Part shown: in pieces, positions 39,905 to 46,804 of the stretch | How the letters are laid out: each line of letters opens with the position of its first letter | Numbering within the stretch: the first letter of the stretch is position 1 | Origin: CADEGL01 sp050180485 | Lineage (GTDB): Bacteria > Pseudomonadota > Alphaproteobacteria > CADEGL01 | NCBI GenBank assembly: GCA_050180485.1 | Contig: JBFXED010000018.1 | Location: 17,832-81,831 of the forward strand | DNA length: 64,000 nt | Direction: 5' to 3' | The notes under the pieces: model-generated | Databases searched by the model: none | What the model was told of the DNA's origin: nothing | What the model saw: only the letters and a program-made list of their open reading frames with translations | Made by a program: the position numbers and the translations under genes

Positions 39905-40792
39905 TCAGCGCGCGGTGCGCTTGATCTGGGGCAGACGCGTGCGACGAAGCGGCGGTAGGCCGGTCGGGCCGCCTTCGCTGCGGGCAATGGCCTGGGCCGT
40001 CTCGATCAGCACGGGCACAAGCTTCCGCTCGATCATCTGCACCGTCCAGCGCGACATTGGCACGGCCATGTTGACGGCGGCGATCGGCTGGCGCGCGAAG
40101 TCGAGCACGGGCGCCGCGATCGAGATTTCGCCCGGCGAGAACTCTTCGCTGACCAGCGCGTAGCCGTCGCGCCGCGCGCGCGTGTGGGCGACCGCCAGCG
40201 CGTTCAGATCGGTAATCGTCTTGTCCGTATAGGCGATGCGGTTGGAGCGCTCGGCAATGGAGCGCGACTGTTCATCCGGCATGAACGCCAGCATGGCGCG
40301 GCCGGGGGCCGTGCAATAGGCAGGCAGGGAGGTGCCCAGCACGACGTCGAAGGTGATCTGGTGGCGACTGGGCACGCGCGCGACATAGACGATGTCGGTG
40401 CCGTCCAACTCGGTCAGGTTGACGGTCTCTTCGGTGCGCTTATGCGCTTCGAGCAGATACGGCGTCGCGCGCTCGACCAGATTGTCGGTGCGCAGATAAG
40501 TGAAGCCCAGCTCCAGGACCTTGGGTGCGAGTCGGTAATGCTTCGTTTTTGGATCCTTCCGCAGATAACCCAACTCGTGCAGCGTATGGGTGAAACGCTG
40601 CGCCGCGCTCTTGTCTAATCCCGTAACTGCCGCGATCTCGGTCAGTCGCAGAGCGCGGTGCGCATCGTCGAAGGCCGAAAAGACTCGCAACCCCTTTTCG
40701 AGCGAGCCGACGAACAGCGGTGAATCGCGCCCAATGCGCGGCGTGCGGATTGCCGGAACGGCGACGGCTGGCTGGGGGCTGGCGTGACGCAT
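39905..40792 (-). CDS. IclR family transcriptional regulator 1
   Basis: 295 residues from ATG at 40792 (MRHASPQPAVAVPA), GGAG five bases before; upstream continuation of the frame is discarded. Winged helix-turn-helix at about 25-85 (SLEKGLRVFSAFDDAHRAL, then GLDKSAAQRFTHTLHELGYL), effector domain at about 100-280 with CTAPGRAMLAF, GYALVSEEFSPGEISIAAPV and AAVNMAVPM. IclR proteins commonly control degradation of aromatic, small-acid or amino-acid compounds and often regulate divergent promoters. The divergent gap to the crotonase holds operator-like site C, making this protein the natural candidate to bind the GTATT-N7-AATAC set. Confidence 0.93.
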   Translation of the reverse strand: MRHASPQPAVAVPAIRTPRIGRDSPLFVGSLEKGLRVFSAFDDAHRALRLTEIAAVTGLDKSAAQRFTHTLHELGYLRKDPKTKHYRLAPKVLELGFTYLRTDNLVERATPYLLEAHKRTEETVNLTELDGTDIVYVARVPSRHQITFDVVLGTSLPAYCTAPGRAMLAFMPDEQSRSIAERSNRIAYTDKTITDLNALAVAHTRARRDGYALVSEEFSPGEISIAAPVLDFARQPIAAVNMAVPMSRWTVQMIERKLVPVLIETAQAIARSEGGPTGLPPLRRTRLPQIKRTAR

Positions 40793-40878
40793 GGGCTCCG
40801 TTTCTCGCGATGAGCGGATGCGCGCACTAACGGGCGCGATTCGTTGACTTGAAGAAGGGGCGCGTGTTTGTATCAAAC

Positions 40879-40908
40879 TATAATATCTCGTATTGTCATT
40901 CAATACGA
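40879..40908 (+). promoter_or_regulatory. Operator-like site C of the GTATT-N7-AATAC set with a TATAAT box
   Basis: TCGTATTG (40888-40895) and CAATACGA (40901-40908) form a perfect 8-bp inverted repeat with a 5-base spacer; inside it is GTATT-N7-AATAC at 40890-40906. A perfect TATAAT at 40879-40884 lies four bases upstream, without a good -35 hexamer at the proper spacing, so the operator would cover the start of a rightward transcript. The site is 98 bases from the IclR start and 87 bases before the crotonase start. GATGATAG just after it also occurs (reversed) beside site B. Confidence 0.7.
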
Positions 40909-40994
40909 TGATAGCGCTGGCAATGCAAGGCCGGCATGGGAAAAATGCTTGTGCGCTGGCCGTATCGGTCGGCGCCGTCACGGGTGGGGAAATC

Positions 40995-41780
40995 ATGCCT
41001 GAATTCATCAAGGTCGAACGCAACGGCGATGTCGCGGTCATCACGCTGAACCGTCCCGAAAAGCTCAACGCTTGGCATAAGCCCATGCGCGACGAGCTGC
41101 GCCAGGCCTTCATCGATGCGAACAACGACCCCGCGGTGGGTGCCGTGATCGTGACCGGTTCAGGCGACCGCGCCTTCTCGGCGGGCCAGGACCTAGAGGA
41201 AACCAAGCAGTTCATGGGCGGTGCCCAGGGCGGCGCACAAGGCAGCGAGTGGCTTGATTCCTGGCGCGTGTTCTACACGACCATGCGCGAGGTCGATAAG
41301 CCGATGATCGCGGCGCTGAACGGCGTTGCCGCCGGCTCGGCCTTCCAGGTCACGCTGTTGTGCGACATCCGCGTCGGGCATGCCGGTGTGCGCATGGGCC
41401 AGCCCGAGATCAATTCGGGCATCCCTTCGGTCATGGGGCCGTGGATGATGAACCACCGTCTGGGCCTCTCGCGCACGGTCGAGCTGACGCTCACCGGCCG
41501 CATGATGAACGCCGACGAATGCCACCGCATCGGCATCCTCCACTATCTGGTGCCGCAGGATCAGGTCATGCCGAAGGCGCTTGAGATCGCGAGACATCTG
41601 GCGAGCAAGCCCAGGATTGCGATGAAGCTGAACAAACAGCGCTTCCGCGAACTGACGCAGCCGTCCTTCGACGATGCCTGCAAATCCGGCAAGCGTATCC
41701 AGGGTGAGGCCTACGCATCCGGCGAGCCACAGCGCTATATGGCCAAGTTCTTCGAGGATCGCGCGAAAAAGCGGGCTTGA
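40995..41780 (+). CDS. Crotonase family protein with altered first catalytic Glu
   Basis: 261 residues from ATG at 40995 (MPEFIKVERNGDV), GGGGA before it; an in-frame ATG 102 bases upstream would run through the operator. Crotonase fold: AFSAGQDL near 60-67, NGVAAGSAFQVTLLCD at 109-124, MGQPEINSGIP near 134-144. At the position of rat hydratase Glu144 it has Gln118, while the second Glu (138) is kept, so simple enoyl-CoA hydration is doubtful and an isomerase, hydrolase or decarboxylase role is more likely. Single gene divergent from the IclR regulator. Confidence 0.91.
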   Translation: MPEFIKVERNGDVAVITLNRPEKLNAWHKPMRDELRQAFIDANNDPAVGAVIVTGSGDRAFSAGQDLEETKQFMGGAQGGAQGSEWLDSWRVFYTTMREVDKPMIAALNGVAAGSAFQVTLLCDIRVGHAGVRMGQPEINSGIPSVMGPWMMNHRLGLSRTVELTLTGRMMNADECHRIGILHYLVPQDQVMPKALEIARHLASKPRIAMKLNKQRFRELTQPSFDDACKSGKRIQGEAYASGEPQRYMAKFFEDRAKKRA

Positions 41781-41792
41781 GTATAGATACTC
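41779..41792. promoter_or_regulatory. Palindrome GAGTATAGATACTC ahead of the ABC transporter genes
   Basis: Perfect 6-bp arms GAGTAT and ATACTC around AG, starting at the stop codon of the crotonase and 134 bases before the first binding-protein start. It may be an operator for the transporter operon or a weak terminator remnant; no T-run follows. Confidence 0.4.
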
Positions 41793-41925
41793 ATACATCC
41801 GCGCCGACTAGCTCGGGGGAGCACGACAAATAAAAGGCGCAATCGCCGGACACGCTGTGACAGTCTCAAGATGGCGTGGCGACGAAAAGCGTCTGGAATA
41901 TGAAATCGTGAGCGGGGAGAGAAGC

Positions 41926-43023
41926 ATGAAGAAGGATGGAGCGAAACCTATCGGTGCCGTGAAGCGCCGCGACATGCTCAAGGGCACTGGCATCGGCGCC
42001 GCGGCTTTGGCATTCCCGGCGGTGTTGACGCCGCGCAAGACGCGGGCCGCCGAAAAGCTCGTGGTCCGCGATCCGGGCGGGCCGTTCGAGAAGGCATTCC
42101 AAGAGGCCTTCTACAAGCCCTTTACCAAGGAGACGGGTATCGAGATCGTGGGCGTGGCCGGGCAGCACGAGCCCGTCGCGCTCATCAAGGGCATGGTCGA
42201 GACAAAAGCCTATCAGTGGGATTGCACGATCCTGGGCTATTCCACCCAGGAGACGCTGCGCACGCAGGGCTTCCTCGAGGAACTGAAGCTGGACGGCGAC
42301 CCGGCGGTCGCCGAAATCCCCAAAGAATTCCGGACGCCAACTTTGGTTGGATCGGACGTTTACGCGACCATCCTTGCCTATCGCACGGACGTTTATCCCG
42401 CGAAGGGGAAGGCGCCTACCGGCGGCTGGAAGGACATGTGGGATACCAAGGGCATTCCCGGCCGGCGGGGCATGCGCAAATATCCGCACGACACGATGGA
42501 GGAAGCGCTTCTGGCCGATGGCGTGCCGGGCGACAAATTATACCCGCTCGACATAGACCGCGCCTTCAACAGCTTGGCAAAGATCAAGAAGGACGTGGCG
42601 ATCTGGTGGACGGGTGGTGCCCAGACCTCGCAGATGTTGAAGACCGGTGAGGTCGACATGTGCGGAACCTGGAACGGCCGTGCCCAGGCCGCGATTGACG
42701 ACGGAGGGCCTGTCGCGATTTCGTGGAACCAAGGCCTGTGGGCCTACGAGGGTTGGTGCATTCCCAAGGGCGCACCGAAAATCGATCTGGCGCGGAAGTT
42801 TATCAGCTTCTGCTCTCGCGCGGACCGTCAAGCGGCTTATACGCCGTTCCTGGCGTATGGTCCGCCGAATCCTGGCGCGTTCAAGCACATCGACCCGAAG
42901 CGCGCCGCTTTGCTGCCAACGTTCCCGGACAATTTGAAGCAGATGTACCGGATCGACGCGGCATGGTGGGGTACGGTCCAGGAAAAAGTGCTGGAGCGCT
43001 TCAACCAGTGGATGCTGACGTAA
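41926..43023 (+). CDS. ABC transporter substrate-binding protein (spermidine/putrescine PotD type) 1
   Basis: 365 residues from ATG at 41926 with GCGGGGAGAG before it. Tat-like signal: KRRDMLKGTGIGAAALAFPAVL near 16-37 and a cleavage region near TRAAEK. Mature part begins LVVRDPGGPFEKAFQEAFYKPF. Same family as the next two proteins but far less similar to them than they are to each other; it has WWTGGAQTSQMLKTGEVDMCG where they have WWDQGAQASQMLKTNEVDILP. It captures a cationic or amino-acid-like ligand in the periplasm for the importer encoded downstream. Confidence 0.93.
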   Translation: MKKDGAKPIGAVKRRDMLKGTGIGAAALAFPAVLTPRKTRAAEKLVVRDPGGPFEKAFQEAFYKPFTKETGIEIVGVAGQHEPVALIKGMVETKAYQWDCTILGYSTQETLRTQGFLEELKLDGDPAVAEIPKEFRTPTLVGSDVYATILAYRTDVYPAKGKAPTGGWKDMWDTKGIPGRRGMRKYPHDTMEEALLADGVPGDKLYPLDIDRAFNSLAKIKKDVAIWWTGGAQTSQMLKTGEVDMCGTWNGRAQAAIDDGGPVAISWNQGLWAYEGWCIPKGAPKIDLARKFISFCSRADRQAAYTPFLAYGPPNPGAFKHIDPKRAALLPTFPDNLKQMYRIDAAWWGTVQEKVLERFNQWMLT

Positions 43024-43205
43024 GAGCCTTCGGCGATCCAATGCGTTTCAAGAGAATTTAGGAGATCGGCACTGCTGTGCCTCCATTCCGAGACAAGGAT
43101 GGATGGCCAGCGGTGGTGGCCGTTGCTTGCCTTCCGGGGCGGCGGCGGGGGCGGCGGTCCGGCGCTAACTGCCGGGCCGAAACATCAATGGGAGTTAATG
43201 CGGAA

Positions 43206-44285
43206 ATGACGAAGAACTTGGTTGGCGGGCGGTTCAATCGCCGCACCGTGTTGAAGTCCGCGAGCCTCGGCGCAGCCGCGCTCGCGTTCCCAACGGTGCT
43301 TGTGCCGCGCAAGACGCGCGCGGCGGTACAGATCACCGTCCGTGATCCGGGCGGCCCGTTCGAGAAAGCCTTCGGCGAAGGCCTCTACAAGCCGTTCAAC
43401 GAGAAATACAAGGGTCAGTGCGAAGTTGTCGGCGTGGCCGGCAAGCACGAGCCGACGTCGCAGGTGAAGGCGATGGTCGACACCAAGACCTACACCTGGG
43501 ACGCGGCGCTGCTCAGCAAGGCCGCCCATGACGCGCTCGACGGTTATCTGGAGCCGCTCGAGCTTAAGGGCACGGCCTATGACGAAATTTCGCCCGAGTA
43601 CAAGACGCCGACCATCTCCGGCAACGACGTGTACTGCGCCGTGATCGGCTACCGCACCGACAAAGTGAAGAAGCCGCCCAAGTCGTGGGCCGATCTTTGG
43701 AACGTCAAGGACTTTCCGGGCCGCCGTTCGCTCCGCAAGTACCCCTTCGACACGATCGAAGAGGCGCTGATGGCCGATGGCGTGCCGACCAGCAAGGTCT
43801 ATCCCTGCGATTTCGATCGCGCGTTCAAGTCTCTCGACAAAATCAAGAAGGACGTCGCGATCTGGTGGGACCAGGGCGCCCAGGCGTCGCAGATGCTGAA
43901 GACCAACGAGGTCGACATCTTGCCGTGTTGGAACGGCCGTATTCAGGCCGTGATCGACGAAGGCGCGCCGGTGGCGATGGAGTGGAATCAGAACATCGCC
44001 GGCTACGAAGGCTGGTGCATCCTGAAAGGGACGCCGAAGATCGAGTGGGCGCGCAAGTTCATCGCGTTCGCTGCGGAAGGTAAGAGCCAAGCGGGTTGGG
44101 TCGAGCACTTGGCCTATGGCCCGACCAATCCGAACGCTTTCAAGTTCATCAAGCCGGAACGTGCCAAGCTTGTAGGTACGTTCCCCGAATACCAGTCCAA
44201 GGCGTTGTTGATCGACAATGCCTTCTGGGGCAAGGAGAAGGACAAGGCGATCGATATGTTCAACGCCTGGATGCTCAAGGGCTGA
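43206..44285 (+). CDS. ABC transporter substrate-binding protein (PotD type) 2
   Basis: 359 residues from ATG at 43206 (MTKNLVGGRFNRRTVL); an ATG 18 bases earlier is possible, but GGAG at 43191 is better placed for the later one. Signal peptide FNRRTVLKSASLGAAALAF, then mature AAVQITVRDPGGPFEKAFGEG. By eye about 20 of some 320 mature residues differ from binding protein 3, so roughly 94% identity. A terminator follows, so this gene can be expressed as its own unit. The 180 bases before it carry a short GC-rich tract and no other gene. Confidence 0.93.
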   Translation: MTKNLVGGRFNRRTVLKSASLGAAALAFPTVLVPRKTRAAVQITVRDPGGPFEKAFGEGLYKPFNEKYKGQCEVVGVAGKHEPTSQVKAMVDTKTYTWDAALLSKAAHDALDGYLEPLELKGTAYDEISPEYKTPTISGNDVYCAVIGYRTDKVKKPPKSWADLWNVKDFPGRRSLRKYPFDTIEEALMADGVPTSKVYPCDFDRAFKSLDKIKKDVAIWWDQGAQASQMLKTNEVDILPCWNGRIQAVIDEGAPVAMEWNQNIAGYEGWCILKGTPKIEWARKFIAFAAEGKSQAGWVEHLAYGPTNPNAFKFIKPERAKLVGTFPEYQSKALLIDNAFWGKEKDKAIDMFNAWMLKG

Positions 44286-44311
44286 AAACATCGATCCCTA
44301 GTTGGACTGTG

Positions 44312-44341
44312 GGCGGCGGGGTATTTCCCGCCGCCTTTTTA
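44312..44341 (+). terminator. Terminator between binding proteins 2 and 3
   Basis: Stem GGCGGCGGG (44312-44320) with CCCGCCGCC (44327-44335) and a TTTTTATT run. It isolates binding protein 2 from the next gene, or limits read-through into it. Confidence 0.9.
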
Positions 44342-44466
44342 TTCAGCCGCATAGATTGCCGTTATCGAATAGCGGTTTGTGCTCGTTGCTTCGTACAGTC
44401 TTAATTGGCTAAAATTATTGTAATGATAAGGCATGCTTTCCATCGGGGGGGGTGTGCCCATAAAGA

Positions 44467-44495
44467 CCGTACTGGCGATCGTCGCACAAGTACGG
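44467..44495. other. Inverted repeat in the leader of binding protein 3
   Basis: CCGTACT (44467-44473) and AGTACGG (44489-44495) are perfect 7-base arms around 15 bases, 36 bases before the start of binding protein 3 and within the 245-base gap 44286-44530. Could be an operator or a leader hairpin. The rest of the gap upstream of it (44345-44460) is AT-richer than its surroundings and probably contains the promoter, but I cannot define it. Confidence 0.4.
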
Positions 44496-44530
44496 GGGCC
44501 AAACAGGGCCGCAACGAGGAGGCTTCATCC

Positions 44531-45601
44531 ATGCGCATTAAATCGACGGTCAGCCGTCGTTCAATTCTTAAGGGGGCAGGCGTCGGTGCAGCCGCTGTTG
44601 CCTTCCCGACCGTGCTTGTTCCGCGTAAGACCCGTGCAGCGGTTTCGATTACCGTGCGTGATCCGGGCGGCCCGTTCGAAAAGGCTTTCGGCGAAGGTCT
44701 CTACAAGCCGTTCAACGAGAAGTACAAGGGCCAGTGCGAAGTCATCGGCGTGGCCGGCAAGCACGAGCCGACGTCGCAGGTGAAGGCGATGGTCGACACC
44801 AAAACATATACTTGGGATGCCGCCCTGCTCAGCAAGGCCGCGCACGATGCGCTCGACGGCTATCTCGACCCGCTGGAATTGAAAGGTACGGCGTGGGACG
44901 AGATCAAGGCGGAATACAAGTCGCCAACCTTCTCGGGCAACGACGTCTACTGCGCCGTGATCGGCTACCGCACCGACAAAGTGAAGAAGCCGCCCAAGTC
45001 GTGGGCCGATCTTTGGAACGTGAAGGACTTCCCGGGCCGCCGCTCGCTGCGCAAGTACCCCTTCGACACGATCGAAGAGGCGCTGATGGCGGACGGCGTG
45101 CCGACCGACAAAGTCTATCCCTGTGATTTCGACCGCGCCTTCAAGTCCCTCGACAAGATCAAGAAGGACGTCGCTGTTTGGTGGGATCAGGGCGCCCAGG
45201 CGTCGCAGATGTTGAAGACCAACGAGGTCGACATCCTGCCATGCTGGAACGGCCGTATTCAGGCCGTGATCGACGAGGGTGGGCCGGTCGCGATGGAGTG
45301 GAATCAGAACATCGCGGGCGTCGAAGGGTGGTGCATCCTCAAGGGTACGCCGAAGATCGAATGGGTTCGTAAGTTCATCGCCTTCGCCGCCGAAGGCAAG
45401 AACCAGGCCGAATGGGTCAAGCATCTCAGCTACGGCCCGACAAACCCGAATGCCTTCAAGTTCATCGCGCCCGATCGCGCCAAGCTCGTGGGAACCTTCC
45501 CCGAATACCAGTCGAAGGCGTTGTTGATTGACAATGCTTTTTGGGGCAAGGAGAAGGACAAGGCGATCGACATGTTCAACGCCTGGATGCTCAAGGGCTA
45601 G
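44531..45601 (+). CDS. ABC transporter substrate-binding protein (PotD type) 3
   Basis: 356 residues from ATG at 44531, GAGGAGG before it. Signal VSRRSILKGAGVGAAAVAF with twin Arg, cleavage near TRAAVS. Nearly identical to binding protein 2 from the mature N-terminus to the last residue (both end KAIDMFNAWMLKG), but the signal peptides differ, so the duplication is recent or is kept uniform by conversion in the mature part. DNA at 44948-45021 is identical over 74 bases to 43632-43705. Followed by a strong hairpin and the ATPase gene. Confidence 0.94.
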   Translation: MRIKSTVSRRSILKGAGVGAAAVAFPTVLVPRKTRAAVSITVRDPGGPFEKAFGEGLYKPFNEKYKGQCEVIGVAGKHEPTSQVKAMVDTKTYTWDAALLSKAAHDALDGYLDPLELKGTAWDEIKAEYKSPTFSGNDVYCAVIGYRTDKVKKPPKSWADLWNVKDFPGRRSLRKYPFDTIEEALMADGVPTDKVYPCDFDRAFKSLDKIKKDVAVWWDQGAQASQMLKTNEVDILPCWNGRIQAVIDEGGPVAMEWNQNIAGVEGWCILKGTPKIEWVRKFIAFAAEGKNQAEWVKHLSYGPTNPNAFKFIAPDRAKLVGTFPEYQSKALLIDNAFWGKEKDKAIDMFNAWMLKG

Positions 45602-45637
45602 CGCTCGGGTATCCGGTCTAACCAAACCGTGGAGTAA

Positions 45638-45672
45638 GGATACGCGGGTGCGCGTGATGCACCCGCGTATCC
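45638..45672. other. Strong intercistronic hairpin between binding protein 3 and the ATPase
   Basis: GGATACGCGGGTGC (45638-45651) pairs perfectly over 14 bases with GCACCCGCGTATCC (45659-45672); loop GCGTGAT. No T-run follows (GCTTAAAG), so it is not a classical terminator. In binding-protein operons such hairpins protect the upstream message from 3-prime decay and give more binding protein than membrane components; that role is inferred here from position. Confidence 0.85.
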
Positions 45673-45694
45673 GCTTAAAGGGGGATCTCGTACC

Positions 45695-46804
45695 GTGTCC
45701 GAACCAGCTTACAAACTTAAGATCAGGAACCTGCGCAAGACGTATGGTCCCGTCATCGCCTTGGCGGGCGCCAATGTCGACATGCGCGAGGGCGAGTTCC
45801 TCACGCTTCTCGGACCTTCGGGTTCGGGCAAAACCACCCTGCTGATGGCCGTCGCCGGCCTTCTGCAGCCGGATGGCGGCGAGGTCTGGATCGATGGCCG
45901 CTTGGCCACCTACATGCCGCCCAACAAACGCGACATTGGCATGGTGTTCCAGAACTATGCCCTGTTCCCCCACCTGACGGTGGCCGAGAACATCGCCTTT
46001 CCGTTGCGTATGCGTAAGGTGGACGAGGCCACGATCAAAAAGGAGGTCACGCGCGTTCTCGATGTCGTGCGTTTGCCGCAGGTTGCCGAGCGTTTGCCGC
46101 GCCAGCTTTCGGGCGGCCAGCAGCAGCGCATCGCGCTGGCCCGCTGCATCGTCTACAAGCCGTCGATCATCTTGATGGACGAGCCGCTGGGTGCGTTGGA
46201 CAAGAAATTGCGCGATCAGATGCAGCTCGAGATCAAGCACTTGGCCGTGCAGCTTGGCATCACCGTGCTCTACGTCACGCACGACCAGGAAGAAGCTCTG
46301 GTCATGTCCGACCGCATCTGCCTCATGAACGAGGGCGAGATCGAGCAGTTGGGTACGCCGGACGAGCTCTATTTCCGTCCCACCTCCGTATTCGCGGCCG
46401 ACTTCCTCGGCGAATCGAACCTGATCAAAGCGACGGTTTCCGCGGTCGATGGTAGCGCCGTCACTTTGAAGGCGCCTGGTGGCGCCACCGTGCGCGCCGC
46501 GCCGTCCCGGTTCGAGGTCCGTCCCGGCCAGCAGGTCACCTTCATGGTCCGGCCCGAGAACGTCCATCTCCTTAACTCTGGCGACAAGACCGACAACGAG
46601 GTGTCCGTGAAGCTGGACGATGTCGTTCTCGTCGGCCAGGTCACCAAGGCCTATGCCAAGCTGGGCGGCGATACGACGCTTTCTTCCACCCAATTGACGC
46701 GCGTCGGCGCCAAGATGCCGAAGTCCGGCGAAGAAGTCCGCTTCGGCTGGTCCGTCGATGCCACTGTGCTGGTCGCCGACAAGCGCCCGGGAGTAGCAGC
46801 GTGA
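45695..46804 (+). CDS. ABC transporter ATP-binding protein (PotA-like)
   Basis: 369 residues from GTG at 45695, AAAGGGGGA upstream. Walker A GPSGSGKTT at 40-48, Q-loop Gln86 in VFQNYALFPHL, signature LSGGQQQR at 138-145, Walker B IILMDEP at 158-164, switch His196 in YVTHDQEEAL. A C-terminal TOBE region (about 280-360) includes TFMVRPENVHLL, as in polyamine and iron importers. Energises the fused permease encoded next, with which it shares a four-base GTGA overlap. Substrate class inferred as polyamine or related from the binding-protein family. Confidence 0.95.
   Translation: MSEPAYKLKIRNLRKTYGPVIALAGANVDMREGEFLTLLGPSGSGKTTLLMAVAGLLQPDGGEVWIDGRLATYMPPNKRDIGMVFQNYALFPHLTVAENIAFPLRMRKVDEATIKKEVTRVLDVVRLPQVAERLPRQLSGGQQQRIALARCIVYKPSIILMDEPLGALDKKLRDQMQLEIKHLAVQLGITVLYVTHDQEEALVMSDRICLMNEGEIEQLGTPDELYFRPTSVFAADFLGESNLIKATVSAVDGSAVTLKAPGGATVRAAPSRFEVRPGQQVTFMVRPENVHLLNSGDKTDNEVSVKLDDVVLVGQVTKAYAKLGGDTTLSSTQLTRVGAKMPKSGEEVRFGWSVDATVLVADKRPGVAA

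Noticed and set aside
44561..46693. A 710-codon open frame on the minus strand opposite the binding protein 3 and ATPase genes
   Set aside because: It is antisense to two unmistakable genes, rich in Arg, His, Leu and Asp in the way GC-rich shadow frames are, and has no recognisable motif or ribosome-binding site.
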